This document shows positions 1-8,471 of a stretch of 64,000 nt of DNA, in pieces; positions within the stretch are counted from its first letter, which is position 1, and each line of letters starts with the position of its first letter. The stretch comes from Streptomyces sp. NBC_01255 (GTDB taxonomy: Bacteria > Actinomycetota > Actinomycetes > Streptomycetales > Streptomycetaceae). The notes under the pieces are model-generated. The model had not been told where the DNA came from. It made no database searches and saw only the letters and a list, made by a program, of their open reading frames with translations. The translations under genes and the position numbers were made by a program. The stretch lies in assembly GCF_036226445.1 (NCBI RefSeq), contig NZ_CP108474.1, forward strand, positions 4,402,001 to 4,466,000. The letters are read 5' to 3'.

Positions 1-47
1 GGACCGTAGGCTGGGTGGGACGAGCCGGAACGAGGACGTGGGCGGGC

Positions 48-1046
48 GTGAACGTGAGCGTGGACCAGGGTGCGAACGACGAGCCCGAGGCCGAGCGGTC
101 CGCGGACGAGCGGCCTGCGGGCGAGCCGTCTGCGAGTGGCGAGCGGGCCGAGAACGGGCCCTCCGTAGGTTCGGAGTGGGCCGAGAGCGGGCCGTCCGTA
201 GGTCCGGGGCGGGCTGAGAGTGAGGCGTCTGTGAGTGGTGAGGCGTCCGCCAGTGGCGAGCGGGGTGCGGACGAGCGGCCCGAGGCTCGGCTGGAGCGGG
301 CCGTGCGGGTCGCCGAGCAGGCGCTGATCGAGTTCGAGATCGCCGTCGAGACCTTCCGGGTCGAGGTGGAGAACTTCTCGCGGCTGCACCACCAGAAGCT
401 CGGCCCCATGTACGCGCGGCTCGACGAGCTCGACGCGCGGATCGCCGAGGCTCGGGCGGCGCGTACCGGAGATCCCGAGGATCTGCGGCGAGCCCAGGAG
501 GCGCGGGCCGCGGTCATGCCCATGCCCGGGGTGGAGGAGCTCTTCCACGACTGGATCGACTCCGACGGCCTCTCCCCCGAGGCGGCGGCGATGCTCAACG
601 AGCGGCCGGTGCAGGCTCCGAAGCGGGTCCGGCCCAGCGAGGAGGCCCGCAGGCTCTACCGCGAGCTGGCCCGCAAGGCCCACCCCGACCTGGCCCGGGA
701 GGACGCCGAGCGGCAGCGTCGCGAGGAGTTCATCACGCGGGTGAACGCCGCCTACGCCCGGGGCGACGAGGCGCAGCTGCGTGAGCTCTCCGACGAATGG
801 GCGGCCGGTCCTGTGCCGGCCGAGGAGCGGCTCAGCGAGAGCGAGGAGCTGTACGCCCGGCTGGAGTGGCTGGCGCAGCGCAAGGACCTGCTGTCCGTGA
901 TGGCGCGTGAGCTGGAGGAGTCCGCGATCGGCGCGATGCTGCGGATGGCTCCGGACGACCCGGACCGGCTCCTGGAGGAGGTCGCGGAGCAGCTGCTCGC
1001 GCAGGTCTCCGAGCGTGAGACGGAGCTTGCCGGGCTGGTGGAGTAG
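48..1046 (+). CDS. J-domain-like protein with coiled-coil regions
   Basis: Function unknown. The protein is about 332 aa from the GTG at 48, which has an AGGA 11 nt upstream; GTG codons at 15, 54 and 60 are also in frame. The first 85 residues are low-complexity Glu/Ser/Gly repeats. A charged, probably coiled-coil segment with an HHQKLGPMYARLDELDARI core follows. Around residues 200-240 there is a J-domain-like helix with the HPD signature (RELARKAHPDLARED), so it may contact a DnaK-type chaperone, although the canonical glycine-rich and Cys zinc regions of DnaJ are absent. The C-terminus is again helical and acidic. It lies 57 nt before the rhodanese gene. Confidence 0.7.
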   Translation: MNVSVDQGANDEPEAERSADERPAGEPSASGERAENGPSVGSEWAESGPSVGPGRAESEASVSGEASASGERGADERPEARLERAVRVAEQALIEFEIAVETFRVEVENFSRLHHQKLGPMYARLDELDARIAEARAARTGDPEDLRRAQEARAAVMPMPGVEELFHDWIDSDGLSPEAAAMLNERPVQAPKRVRPSEEARRLYRELARKAHPDLAREDAERQRREEFITRVNAAYARGDEAQLRELSDEWAAGPVPAEERLSESEELYARLEWLAQRKDLLSVMARELEESAIGAMLRMAPDDPDRLLEEVAEQLLAQVSERETELAGLVE

Positions 1047-1103
1047 GTTTTTTCCGTGCGCTCGAACTTCTTCGGGCGGTTCTGACGAGAGAAGGCCAGT
1101 CCC

Positions 1104-1448
1104 ATGAATTTCTCCCCGCTGCCCTCGGTGGACGCGGCTGCCGTGCCGGCCGATGGCCTGGTGCTGGACGTCCGGGAGGACAACGAATGGGAAGCCGGCC
1201 ACGTCGAGGGTGCGCTGCACGTGCCGATGAGCGACTTCGTGGCGCGCTTCGGTGAGGTGACGGAGGCGGTGGCCGAGCACGGTCGCGCCTATGTGATGTG
1301 CCGGGTGGGCGGCCGGTCGGCGCAGGTCACGCAGTATCTGGTGCAGCAGGGCTTCGATGCGGTGAACATCGACGGCGGGATGCTGGCCTGGGACGGTGCC
1401 GGGCGTCCGATGGTGACGGGAAGCGGGAGCCCGGCTTTCGTCCTCTGA
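1104..1448 (+). CDS. Rhodanese-like domain protein
   Basis: A single rhodanese domain of 114 aa, the usual size for a stand-alone GlpE-like sulfurtransferase. It has the N-terminal LDVRE motif with the domain Asp. The active-site loop is CRVGGRS, with the catalytic Cys at about residue 66, and the family DGGMLAW motif lies near the C-terminus. It would transfer sulfane sulfur from thiosulfate or a persulfide donor in the cytoplasm; the substrate cannot be read from the sequence. The start is preceded by AGAGAAGG. The stop codon is the first three bases of a 5-bp tandem repeat. Confidence 0.88.
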   Translation: MNFSPLPSVDAAAVPADGLVLDVREDNEWEAGHVEGALHVPMSDFVARFGEVTEAVAEHGRAYVMCRVGGRSAQVTQYLVQQGFDAVNIDGGMLAWDGAGRPMVTGSGSPAFVL

Positions 1449-1480
1449 GCTGAGCTGAGCTGAGCTGAGCTGAGCTGAGT
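1446..1480. repeat. TGAGC pentamer tandem repeat
   Basis: Six perfect copies of TGAGC followed by TGAGT. The rhodanese stop codon TGA is the first three bases of the array. The array ends 2 nt before the convergent acyl-CoA dehydrogenase stop. A pentamer repeat next to a stop is a typical polymerase-slippage site. Confidence 0.9.
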
Positions 1481-1482
1481 CG

Positions 1483-2613
1483 TCAGGCGAGGGGGTGGGT
1501 GGCCAGGAGGTCGCCCAGGGCCTCCTCGTGGGCGGCCGCGGGGCCGAGGGACAGTTCGAGCTGCTTGGCCCAGGCGTGGTAGCGGTGCAGGGGGTAGTCG
1601 GTGTCGGCGCCGAAGCCCCCGTGGAGGTGCTGGGCGGTCTGCACCACGCGCCGTACGCCCTCGGACGCCCAGATCTTCGCGACGGCGATGTCCCCGGCCG
1701 CGGGGAGCGCCCCCTCGGCCCCGGTGGAGACGCGCCAGGCGGCCTGCCAGAGGGTGGCCTCCATGGCGCGCAGGTCGATGTAGCGGTCGGCGGTCTGGAC
1801 GGCGACGGCCTGGAAGGTGGCCACGGGGTGGCCGAACTGTTCGCGTTTGCCGGTGTACTGGCTCGTCATGGTGAGGACGGCCTCGCCGAGTCCGAGGGCG
1901 AGTGCGCAGGTGCCGGTGGTGAGGAGCTCGCTCAGTCGCTCGCAGGCGCCTTCGGCGTCGATGACCTCGGTGCTGTCGAGGCGTACGGCGTCGAGGTGGA
2001 GTTCGGCGAGGAGTTCACCGCTGGTGGAGTACTGCTCGGCGAGGGTGACGCCTTCGTGGGTGCGGGGGATCAGGGCGAGGACGGTGCGGTCCTCGGTGTG
2101 CGCGGGGACGGCGACGATGTCGGCGCCGTGGGCCCAGGGGACGGTGCTCTGGAGTCCGTCGAGGATCCAGGTGGTGCCGTCGCGGTGGGCGGTGACGGCG
2201 CGGTCGGCCGGGTCGTGGCCGGTGCGTCCGTGGGAGGCGGCGGTGAGGACGAGTTCGCCGCGGCAGACCCGGGGGAGGAGCGCGGCGGCCGTCGACGGGT
2301 CCGCGTACCGGTCGACGGTCATGGCCACGGCGCCCGTTTCCAGCAGGGGTACGCGGGCGAGGACGCGGGCGGATTCGCGCAGCACGAGGCAGAACGCGAC
2401 GGGGTCGAGTCCGGCGCCGCCGTGCTCGGGGGGCAGGACGAGACCGAGCAGGTCGGCGGCGGCGAGGCGGGACCAGAGTGACCGGTCGAGGTCCTCGGAG
2501 ACGGCGCCCGGGGTGAGGGCCGGGCTCGGTACCGCGTCGGGTGTGACGCTCGTGAAGACCGCCTTGGCCGCCTCGACGGCTGCCTGTTGCTCTTCGGTGA
2601 AGGTGAAGTCCAC
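1483..2613 (-). CDS. Acyl-CoA dehydrogenase family protein
   Basis: A 376-aa flavoprotein of the acyl-CoA dehydrogenase superfamily. It starts MDFTFTEEQQAAVEAAKAVF, the usual N-terminal helix. It then shows the mid beta-domain and a C-terminal domain with QFGHPVATFQAVAVQTADRYIDL and HLHGGFGADTDYPLHRYHAWAK, the flavin-binding and adenine-contact region. The conserved catalytic Glu of medium-chain enzymes is not obvious, as in the shorter FadE-type heteromeric subunits of steroid and polyketide catabolism. A KstR-like palindrome lies 56 nt upstream of the ATG. It follows the paa operon on the same strand but probably has its own promoter. Confidence 0.88.
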   Translation of the reverse strand: MDFTFTEEQQAAVEAAKAVFTSVTPDAVPSPALTPGAVSEDLDRSLWSRLAAADLLGLVLPPEHGGAGLDPVAFCLVLRESARVLARVPLLETGAVAMTVDRYADPSTAAALLPRVCRGELVLTAASHGRTGHDPADRAVTAHRDGTTWILDGLQSTVPWAHGADIVAVPAHTEDRTVLALIPRTHEGVTLAEQYSTSGELLAELHLDAVRLDSTEVIDAEGACERLSELLTTGTCALALGLGEAVLTMTSQYTGKREQFGHPVATFQAVAVQTADRYIDLRAMEATLWQAAWRVSTGAEGALPAAGDIAVAKIWASEGVRRVVQTAQHLHGGFGADTDYPLHRYHAWAKQLELSLGPAAAHEEALGDLLATHPLA

Positions 2614-2668
2614 TGTCCTGCCCTCCCGTTGCCGCTCCTGCTCTCTCTGCCCTGACGAGCCGTCAAGA

Positions 2669-2682
2669 TAGAACAGGTTCTA
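2669..2682. promoter_or_regulatory. KstR-type palindrome TAGAACAGGTTCTA
   Basis: A perfect inverted repeat, TAGAAC-AG-GTTCTA, upstream of the minus-strand acyl-CoA dehydrogenase. It matches the AACnnGTT core known for KstR, the TetR-family regulator of steroid and lipid catabolism in mycobacteria and relatives (recalled motif). No kstR gene is in the window. Confidence 0.6.
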
Positions 2683-2711
2683 GCGGAAGGGAATGGCGGC
2701 GCCGGGACTCG

Positions 2712-3800
2712 TCAGCGGTCGAAGTCCAACTCCACGTCCGGGGTGACGGGATGGGACTGGCAGGCCAGGACGTATCCGGCCTCGGTCTCCTCGGGTTCCA
2801 GCGCGAAGTTGCGGTCCATCCGCACCTCTCCGCCGACGAGGAAGGCGCGGCAGGTGCCGCACACGCCGCCCTTGCAGGCGTACGGGGCGTCCGCGCGGGA
2901 GCGCAGCACGGTGTCGAGGAGGGACTCGCCCCGGTCGACCGGCCAGGTGCCGGAGCGGCCGTGCAGGGTCGCGGTCAGGGTCGCGTGCGCGGGGGTGTCG
3001 GCCGCGGCGACCGGCGCGGGCGCCGAGCCGTCGTCGACGTGGAAGATCTCCTGGTGGATCCTGCCCCGGTCCACTCCGAGGCCGCGCAGCGCCTGCTCGG
3101 CGCCCTGGACGAGCCCGAAGGGGCCGCAGAGGAACCAGCCGTCGATCTCGCCGACCGGCAGGAGCGCGGGCAGCAGGGTGTCCAGCCGCTCGCGGTCGAG
3201 GCGGCCGGAGGGCAGTCCCGCCTGCTGTTCCTCGCGGGAGAGCACGGTGACCAGCTGGAAGCGGTCCGGGTAGCGGTCCTTGAGGTCGGCCACCTCGTCG
3301 AGGAACATCGTGGAGGCGGCGGTGCGGTCGCTCCGGATCAGGCAGAACCTGGCCTCGGGCTCCCGGGCGAGCAGCGTGGCCGCCATGGACAGGACCGGGG
3401 TGATGCCGCTGCCGCCGACGACGGCGGCGAAGTGGCCGGGGCGCGGGGTGAGCGCGAAGCGGCCCATGGGTTCCATGACCTCGACGAGGTCGCCGACGGT
3501 CAGCTCCTTGAGCGCGTACGTCGAGAACGCGCCGCCGTCGACGAGCCGGATGCCCACGCGCAGGACGGGGGGCTCGCCCGCGGGGGCGGCGGGGGCGCAG
3601 ATCGAGTACGTACGCCGGATCTCCTCGCCCTGTTCGCCCGCGCGGCGCAGGGCGAGGTGCTGGCCGGGGAGGTGCCGGTACGTCTCGTGGAGCTCAGGCG
3701 GTACCGCGAAGGTGACGGCCACGGAGTCGTCCGTGAGCCGCTCGACGTCGCTCACCCTGAGCGGATGGAACCCGGCCCGTCCGGCGGCTGAGGGCAGCAT
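2712..3800 (-). CDS. paaE: Phenylacetyl-CoA epoxidase reductase subunit PaaE
   Basis: The 362-aa reductase that passes electrons from NADPH to the PaaA/PaaC di-iron centre. The N-terminal FAD domain (about residues 10-110) contains the RRTYSIC motif. An NAD-binding domain follows, with GGSGITPVLSM and the FLCGPFGLV motif. The C-terminal plant-type 2Fe-2S domain has the cluster CKGGVCGTC with the fourth Cys in YVLACQSHP. This is the domain order of E. coli PaaE. The ATG immediately follows the paaD stop with no gap, so it is the last gene of the paaABCDE operon. Confidence 0.95.
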   Translation of the reverse strand: MLPSAAGRAGFHPLRVSDVERLTDDSVAVTFAVPPELHETYRHLPGQHLALRRAGEQGEEIRRTYSICAPAAPAGEPPVLRVGIRLVDGGAFSTYALKELTVGDLVEVMEPMGRFALTPRPGHFAAVVGGSGITPVLSMAATLLAREPEARFCLIRSDRTAASTMFLDEVADLKDRYPDRFQLVTVLSREEQQAGLPSGRLDRERLDTLLPALLPVGEIDGWFLCGPFGLVQGAEQALRGLGVDRGRIHQEIFHVDDGSAPAPVAAADTPAHATLTATLHGRSGTWPVDRGESLLDTVLRSRADAPYACKGGVCGTCRAFLVGGEVRMDRNFALEPEETEAGYVLACQSHPVTPDVELDFDR

Positions 3801-4298
3801 CTACAGCTCCTTGAAGTGGTCGAACGGTTCGCGGCACGCGATGCAGCGGCGGAGGGCCTTGCACGCGGTGGAGGAGAAGCGGCTGAGGAGTTCGGTGTCG
3901 GTGGAGCCGCAGTTCGGGCAGCGGATCGCCAGGGTGAGGAGCACGGGGCCACCGGCCGGGCCCTGGGGGCGGGGCGGGGCGATGCCGAACTCGGCGAGCT
4001 TGCGCCGCCCTTCCTCGCTGATGTCGTCGGTGGACCAGGCGGGCGCGAGGACCGTGACGACGGAGACGTCGGGCACGCCGTGCTCGTGGAGGGCGCGCTC
4101 GATGTCGGAGGACATCGCCTCTATCGCGGGACAGCCCGTGTACGTCGGGGTGAGGGAGACCTCGACGCTGCCCGGGCCGGTGACGTGGACGCCCCGCATG
4201 ACGCCGAGTTCCTCCAGGGTGAGGACGGGCATCTCGGGGTCGAGAACGGCGCCGGCGATCCGGCTGAGCTCCTCCTCCAGGGCCGTCATGGTCACCAT
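3801..4298 (-). CDS. paaD: Phenylacetyl-CoA epoxidase accessory protein PaaD
   Basis: A MIP18/DUF59-type protein of 165 aa (162 if the ATG at 4289 is used). The N-terminal half has the family motif DPEMPVLTLEELGVMRG and TPTYTGCPAIEAM. The C-terminal half has four Cys in two CxxC pairs (CPNC and CIAC), with another Cys between them, expected to bind zinc or an Fe-S cluster. PaaD is needed for PaaABCE activity, probably in cofactor maturation (family knowledge). The start overlaps the paaC stop by 7 nt. Confidence 0.93.
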   Translation of the reverse strand: MVTMTALEEELSRIAGAVLDPEMPVLTLEELGVMRGVHVTGPGSVEVSLTPTYTGCPAIEAMSSDIERALHEHGVPDVSVVTVLAPAWSTDDISEEGRRKLAEFGIAPPRPQGPAGGPVLLTLAIRCPNCGSTDTELLSRFSSTACKALRRCIACREPFDHFKEL

Positions 4299-5029
4299 GT
4301 CGCCCCCGGGTGGCTGCGGTGCAGGTGCTGCATCTCGGCGAGCATCCGTCCGAAGGACTCGGTGTGGAGGCCCTGGCGGCCGGCGCCCGCGGCCCAGGCT
4401 CCGGTGCGGGGGCCGGCGGGCACGGTGAGCGTGGCCTTGTCGAGGACGGCCGTGACGGAGTCCAGCCAGGCGCTCTCCATGGCCGTGCGGTCCAGGTCGA
4501 GGCCGTCGACGGGCTGGAACAGCTCGCCGGTGTACCGCCAGAGGGCGTCGCAGGCCCGCTGCATCCGGTCGTGGCTCTCGGGGGTGCCGTCGCCGAGGCG
4601 CAGGGTCCAGTGCTCGGCGTGGTCCTGGTGGTAGGCGACCTCCTTGACGGCCTTGGCCGCCAGGCCGGCGAAGGGGCCGTCGCCGGCCGCCAGCTGTCCG
4701 TACAGGAGGCGCTGGTAGGTGGAGAAGTACAGCTGCCGGGCGATGGTGTGGGCGAAGTCGCCGTTCGGCTGTTCGACCAGCTGGGCGTTCCGGAAGGAGC
4801 GCTCCTCGCGGAGGTAGGCCAGTTCGTCCTCGTCGCCGGCGAGGGAGAGCAGGACGCGGGCCTGGCCGAGGAGGTCGAGCGCGATGTTCGCGAGGGCGAC
4901 CTCTTCTTCCAGGACGGGGGCGGCGCCGGCCCACTCCCCCAGGCGGTGGGAGAGGACGAGGGCGTCGTCGCCGAGGGCGAGGGCGGCGGTGGTGATCGCG
5001 GCGGTCTCGCGGGTGTCGGGGGTGCTCAC
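4292..5029 (-). CDS. paaC: Phenylacetyl-CoA epoxidase structural subunit PaaC
   Basis: A ferritin-like four-helix protein of 245 aa that forms the PaaAC heterodimer and lacks a full di-iron site. Recognisable segments are LGDDALVLSHRLGEWAG, EVALANIALDLLGQAR and YFSTYQRLLYGQL, and the KEVAYHQDHAEHW helix. The GTG start shares GTGA with the paaB stop. That coupling rules out the much longer upstream extension of the reading frame, which is only paaB and paaA in another frame. Confidence 0.95.
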   Translation of the reverse strand: MSTPDTRETAAITTAALALGDDALVLSHRLGEWAGAAPVLEEEVALANIALDLLGQARVLLSLAGDEDELAYLREERSFRNAQLVEQPNGDFAHTIARQLYFSTYQRLLYGQLAAGDGPFAGLAAKAVKEVAYHQDHAEHWTLRLGDGTPESHDRMQRACDALWRYTGELFQPVDGLDLDRTAMESAWLDSVTAVLDKATLTVPAGPRTGAWAAGAGRQGLHTESFGRMLAEMQHLHRSHPGATW

Positions 5030-5313
5030 AGGTGCTTCACCCCCTCCGGGATCTCGTAGAACGTCGGGTGGCGGTAGGGCTTGTCCGCGGCCGGTTCGAA
5101 GAAGGGGTCCTTCTCGTCGGGCGAGGAGGCGGTGATCGTCGCGGAGGGCACGACCCAGATCGAGACGCCTTCGCTCCTGCGGGTGTACAGGTCGCGGGCG
5201 TTGCGCAGGGCCATCTCCGCGTCGGGCGCGTGGAGACTGCCCGCGTGGGTGTGGGACAGTCCGCGGCGGGAGCGCACGAACACCTCCCACAGCGGCCAAC
5301 CGTCGGTGGTCAT
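5026..5313 (-). CDS. paaB: Phenylacetyl-CoA epoxidase subunit PaaB
   Basis: A 95-aa small subunit that bridges the PaaAC heterodimers in the 1,2-phenylacetyl-CoA epoxidase. It shows the PaaB features [36 protein letters not shown] and [10 protein letters not shown]. The ATG overlaps the paaA stop in an ATGA and the stop overlaps the paaC start in a GTGA, so the three subunits should be made in step. Confidence 0.95.
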   Translation of the reverse strand: MTTDGWPLWEVFVRSRRGLSHTHAGSLHAPDAEMALRNARDLYTRRSEGVSIWVVPSATITASSPDEKDPFFEPAADKPYRHPTFYEIPEGVKHL

Positions 5314-6326
5314 CCCTGTGCCTCCCCGTGCTTTCCGGTGTGCTTCTCCGCGTAGACCGCGGCCGCTTCTCTGACCCAGGCGCCGTCCTCGTGGGCCTGG
5401 CGCCGCTTGCTCAGCCGCTGGTCGTTGCAGGGGCCGTTCCCCTTGAGGACGTCCCAGAACTCGGTCCAGTCGATGGGGCCGAAGTCGTAGTGCCCGCGCT
5501 CCTCGTTCCACCGGAGGTCGGGGTCGGGGAGGGTGAGGCCGAGTGCCTCGGCCTGCGGGACGGCGATGTCGACGAAGCGCTGGCGCAGTTCGTCGTTGGT
5601 GTGGCGCTTGATCTTCCAGGCCATCGCCTGGGCGGTGTGGGTCGACTCGTCGTCCGGCGGGCCGAACATCATCAGCGAGGGCCACCACCAGCGGTCCACC
5701 GCGTCCTGCGCCATGGCGTGCTGGGCCTCGGTGCCGTTCGACAGGGCGAGAAGGGCCTCGTACCCCTGGCGCTGGTGGAACGACTCCTCCTTGCAGACCC
5801 GGACCATCGCGCGGGCGTACGGGCCGTAGGAGCAGCGGCACAGGGGGACCTGGTTGGTGATTGCGGCCCCGTCCACGAGCCAGCCGATCGCGCCGACGTC
5901 GGCCCAGGTCAGCGTCGGGTAGTTGAAGATCGAGGAGTACTTCTGGCGGCCGGAGTGGAGCTTGTCGAGCAGCTCGTCGCGGCTGGTGCCGAGGGTCTCC
6001 GCGGCGCTGTACAGGTACAGGCCGTGGCCGGCCTCGTCCTGGACCTTGGCCATGAGGATCGCCTTGCGGCGCAGCGAGGGCGCGCGGGTGATCCAGTTCG
6101 CCTCGGGCTGCATGCCGATGATCTCTGAGTGGGCGTGCTGCGCGATCTGCCGGACGAGCGAGGCGCGGTAGGCCTCGGGCATCCAGTCGCGCGGCTCGAT
6201 CCGCTCGTCGGCGGCCACTGCGGCGTCGAAAACGGCTTCGTAGGCGGCCTGTGTCGCCGCTACGGCCGCGTCCGACACGCCGGGCGCGCCCGTGGTTCCT
6301 GTCGTCCCTGCCGTCACTGCGGTCAT
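5310..6326 (-). CDS. paaA: Phenylacetyl-CoA epoxidase catalytic subunit PaaA
   Basis: The 338-aa ferritin-like di-iron subunit that epoxidises the ring of phenylacetyl-CoA. Both metal-binding helix signatures are visible: [15 protein letters not shown] (ExxH) and [14 protein letters not shown] (ExxH). It is first gene of a five-gene operon. Downstream it is coupled to paaB. Fifteen to 31 nt upstream of the ATG lies the palindrome shared with paaN and the bkd2-like operon, so repression by the TetR regulator encoded at 12611 is likely. Confidence 0.96.
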   Translation of the reverse strand: MTAVTAGTTGTTGAPGVSDAAVAATQAAYEAVFDAAVAADERIEPRDWMPEAYRASLVRQIAQHAHSEIIGMQPEANWITRAPSLRRKAILMAKVQDEAGHGLYLYSAAETLGTSRDELLDKLHSGRQKYSSIFNYPTLTWADVGAIGWLVDGAAITNQVPLCRCSYGPYARAMVRVCKEESFHQRQGYEALLALSNGTEAQHAMAQDAVDRWWWPSLMMFGPPDDESTHTAQAMAWKIKRHTNDELRQRFVDIAVPQAEALGLTLPDPDLRWNEERGHYDFGPIDWTEFWDVLKGNGPCNDQRLSKRRQAHEDGAWVREAAAVYAEKHTGKHGEAQG

Positions 6327-6340
6327 CGGACCCCCTACCG

Positions 6341-6357
6341 ACCGATCGTTCGGTTCA
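6341..6357. promoter_or_regulatory. PaaR-type operator, copy 1 (paaA)
   Basis: Core ACCGATCGTTCGGT at 6341-6354, in the form ACCGNNCGNNCGGT. Read on the minus strand and extended by 3 nt, the 17-mer ACCGAACGATCGGTCGG is identical to the copy at paaN. It also matches the core of the TetR-family PaaR motif reported for Corynebacterium (recalled). It sits between the paaA promoter region and its ATG. Confidence 0.8.
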
Positions 6358-6398
6358 ATGACTTCAATGGTGAGTCGGGGGCCCGTATGGTGTCAACC

Positions 6399-6410
6399 CT
6401 GTGGATAACC
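6399..6410 (-). promoter_or_regulatory. TTATCCACAG element upstream of paaA
   Basis: The plus strand reads CTGTGGATAACC; in the paaA direction it is GGTTATCCACAG and contains the 9-mer TTATCCACA, the E. coli DnaA-box consensus. It lies 44 nt upstream of the PaaR-type operator. Related elements occupy the same relative position at paaN and at the bkd2-like operon. Confidence 0.6.
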
Positions 6411-6438
6411 GAGGTGGGCCGATCGGGATCGGGGCGGG

Positions 6439-7245
6439 ATGGACGCGGACGTCGAAAGGGACATCGACGCGGACGTCGAAAGGGACATCGACGCGGACGT
6501 CGAAACGGACGCTGACGCGGTGACGAACGGCCCGTCCGCGGCGACGCCGGCCGGCAGCGGGATCATGGCCCTGTCGCTGCCCTACCAGGTCGTCGCCGCC
6601 GTGGCGCTCGCCGTGGCCGGCGTCTTCGTCTGCGTCCACCTGGCGATGGTGTTCCTGCACGTCGCACCGTCCAACACGCTCACCAAGCGGCACGGCCAGG
6701 CCGTCGACGACTGGATCTACCCCGAGTTCGAACAGAACTGGAAGCTCTTCGCGCCCAACCCGCTCCAGCAGAACGTCTCCGTCGAGGTCCGCGCCGAGGT
6801 CGTCACCACCGGTGACGGCCGCCGCACCACCGGCTGGATCGACCTCACCGCCCAGGACGCCGCGGCGATCCGCCACAACCCGCTGCCCAGCCACACACAG
6901 CAGAACGAGCTCCGCAGGGCCGTGGACTTCTACCTGAACTCGCACGCCGACGACGGCAGCCCCAACGGGACGCGCGGTCACCTCTCGGAGGAGTACATGC
7001 GCCGGATCGCGATGCTCCGGCTCGACGGCCTCGCCTCCCTCGACGGGGCCGACGTGCGACGGGTCCAGCTGCGCGCGGTCACCCGGCCCGTACCCGCGCC
7101 CCGGTGGAGCACCGAGAAGAACGAGGTCACCCCCTCCTACCGCGACTTCCCCTGGTGGAAGGTGACCGACGCCGACCGGCCGGACGGCGCGTCCCGGAGC
7201 CGTACGGACGCCGTCGGCCCGAGCCGTGGGGAGGCGGGTCGATGA
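6439..7245 (+). CDS. DUF5819 family membrane protein
   Basis: A 268-aa protein with one N-terminal membrane helix (about residues 50-72, VVAAVALAVAGVFVCVHLAMVFLHV) followed by a family-typical domain containing FEQNWKLFAPNPLQQNVSVEVRAE. The first 25 residues are an acidic repeat (DADVERDI) from a 24-bp DNA repeat. Function is unknown. Its stop overlaps the start of the HTTM gene by ATGA. Pairing with an HTTM protein, a family containing vitamin-K-dependent gamma-carboxylases, suggests the two proteins work together at the membrane. Confidence 0.85.
   Translation: MDADVERDIDADVERDIDADVETDADAVTNGPSAATPAGSGIMALSLPYQVVAAVALAVAGVFVCVHLAMVFLHVAPSNTLTKRHGQAVDDWIYPEFEQNWKLFAPNPLQQNVSVEVRAEVVTTGDGRRTTGWIDLTAQDAAAIRHNPLPSHTQQNELRRAVDFYLNSHADDGSPNGTRGHLSEEYMRRIAMLRLDGLASLDGADVRRVQLRAVTRPVPAPRWSTEKNEVTPSYRDFPWWKVTDADRPDGASRSRTDAVGPSRGEAGR
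6442..6513 (+). repeat. 24-bp tandem repeat encoding DADVERDI
   Basis: Three consecutive 24-nt units begin at 6442, 6466 and 6490. The first two are identical and the third is degenerate at its end. They lie inside the N-terminus of the DUF5819 gene and keep the frame. Confidence 0.85.
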
Positions 7246-8471
7246 GCGGTCCCACCAGCACGCGCGCGCGGACGCGTGAGCCCTTCGACCGGCGGATCGC
7301 CCGCGCCGTCCAGGCCGTCACCGGCCGCGCGCTCGGCCCGCACCAGACCGCGATCGTGCGGATCGGCTTCTCGCTGACCTGGCTGGTCTTCCTGCTGCGC
7401 GAGCTGCCGCACCGGCACGAGATGTACGGGCCCGACGGCCCGTGGTCCTGGGAGCTGGCGAGCCGGCTGATCGCCGACAACCGGGCCTTCACCGTGCTGA
7501 TGTGGTCGGACGGACGGGTCTGGTTCGAGCTCGTCTACGGGCTCGCGGTGCTCTCCGCCGCCCTGCTCCTCGTCGGCTGGCACACCCGGGCCGTGTCGGT
7601 GGTCTTCATGGTCGGGGTCCTCTCGCTGCAGAACCGGTCCGTCTTCCTCGGCGACGGCGGCGACAACGTCCTCCACCTCGCCGCGATCTACCTCGTCCTG
7701 ACCCGCTGCGGCCAGGTGTGGTCCCTCGACGCCAGGAGGGCCGCCCGCAGGGCCGTCCGAGGGGCTCGTGAGGACGTCGTCGGCCCGCTGCTGTGGATCG
7801 TGCTCGGCGGCTTCCTGCTCGCCACCACCTGGTTCAGCGACGTCACCGGAGAGTGGTGGCTGCCGGTGCTGCTGTGGGTGCTGTGGCTCGGGCACGGGCT
7901 GTGGTGGCTGGTCTGCCGGCTCGCGCCCGGGGAGCCGCGCACCCTGCTCGACGTCCTCGCCAACCTCACGCACAACGCCGCCCTCGTCGTGATCATGGCC
8001 GAGGTCTGTCTGATCTACGCCACGGCCGGCTGGTACAAGATCCAGGGCTCGCGCTGGCAGGACGGCACCGCCCTCTACTACCCGCTCCACCTGGACTACT
8101 TCTCGCCCTGGCCCGCGCTCTCCGAGCTGCTCGCCTCCAGCGGGATCATGGTGATGCTGCTGACCTACGGCACGGTGATCGTGCAGGTCGCCTTCCCGTT
8201 CACGCTCTTCCACCGCAAGGTGAAGAACGTCCTGCTGGTCGCGATGATGCTGGAGCACGCCGGGATCGCCCTGCTCCTCGGGCTGCCGGTCTTCTCCCTC
8301 GCGATGATCTCCGCCGACGCGGTGTTCCTGCCGACGGCCTTCCTGGTGGCCCTCGGCGCACGGGCCGCGCGGGGCAGGGACCGGCTGCTGGGACGGCGGC
8401 GGTCCGCCGGAGCGCTGCCCGAGCAGCGCCGTACGGGTGAGGAGCACGGCCCCCGTACCCTCGTCGGGTGA
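7242..8471 (+). CDS. HTTM domain multi-spanning membrane protein
   Basis: A 409-aa protein with about 8 hydrophobic helices, of the horizontally transferred transmembrane (HTTM) domain class related to vitamin-K-dependent gamma-carboxylase. It contains the conserved motifs RIGFSLTWLVFLLRELPHR and ATAGWYKIQGSRWQDGTALYYPLH, the latter close to the HTTM signature. The carboxylase Lys equivalent cannot be confirmed by eye. The ATG overlaps the DUF5819 stop and its own stop overlaps the GTG of the methyltransferase, so it is in the middle of a tightly coupled three-gene unit. Confidence 0.88.
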   Translation: MSGPTSTRARTREPFDRRIARAVQAVTGRALGPHQTAIVRIGFSLTWLVFLLRELPHRHEMYGPDGPWSWELASRLIADNRAFTVLMWSDGRVWFELVYGLAVLSAALLLVGWHTRAVSVVFMVGVLSLQNRSVFLGDGGDNVLHLAAIYLVLTRCGQVWSLDARRAARRAVRGAREDVVGPLLWIVLGGFLLATTWFSDVTGEWWLPVLLWVLWLGHGLWWLVCRLAPGEPRTLLDVLANLTHNAALVVIMAEVCLIYATAGWYKIQGSRWQDGTALYYPLHLDYFSPWPALSELLASSGIMVMLLTYGTVIVQVAFPFTLFHRKVKNVLLVAMMLEHAGIALLLGLPVFSLAMISADAVFLPTAFLVALGARAARGRDRLLGRRRSAGALPEQRRTGEEHGPRTLVG

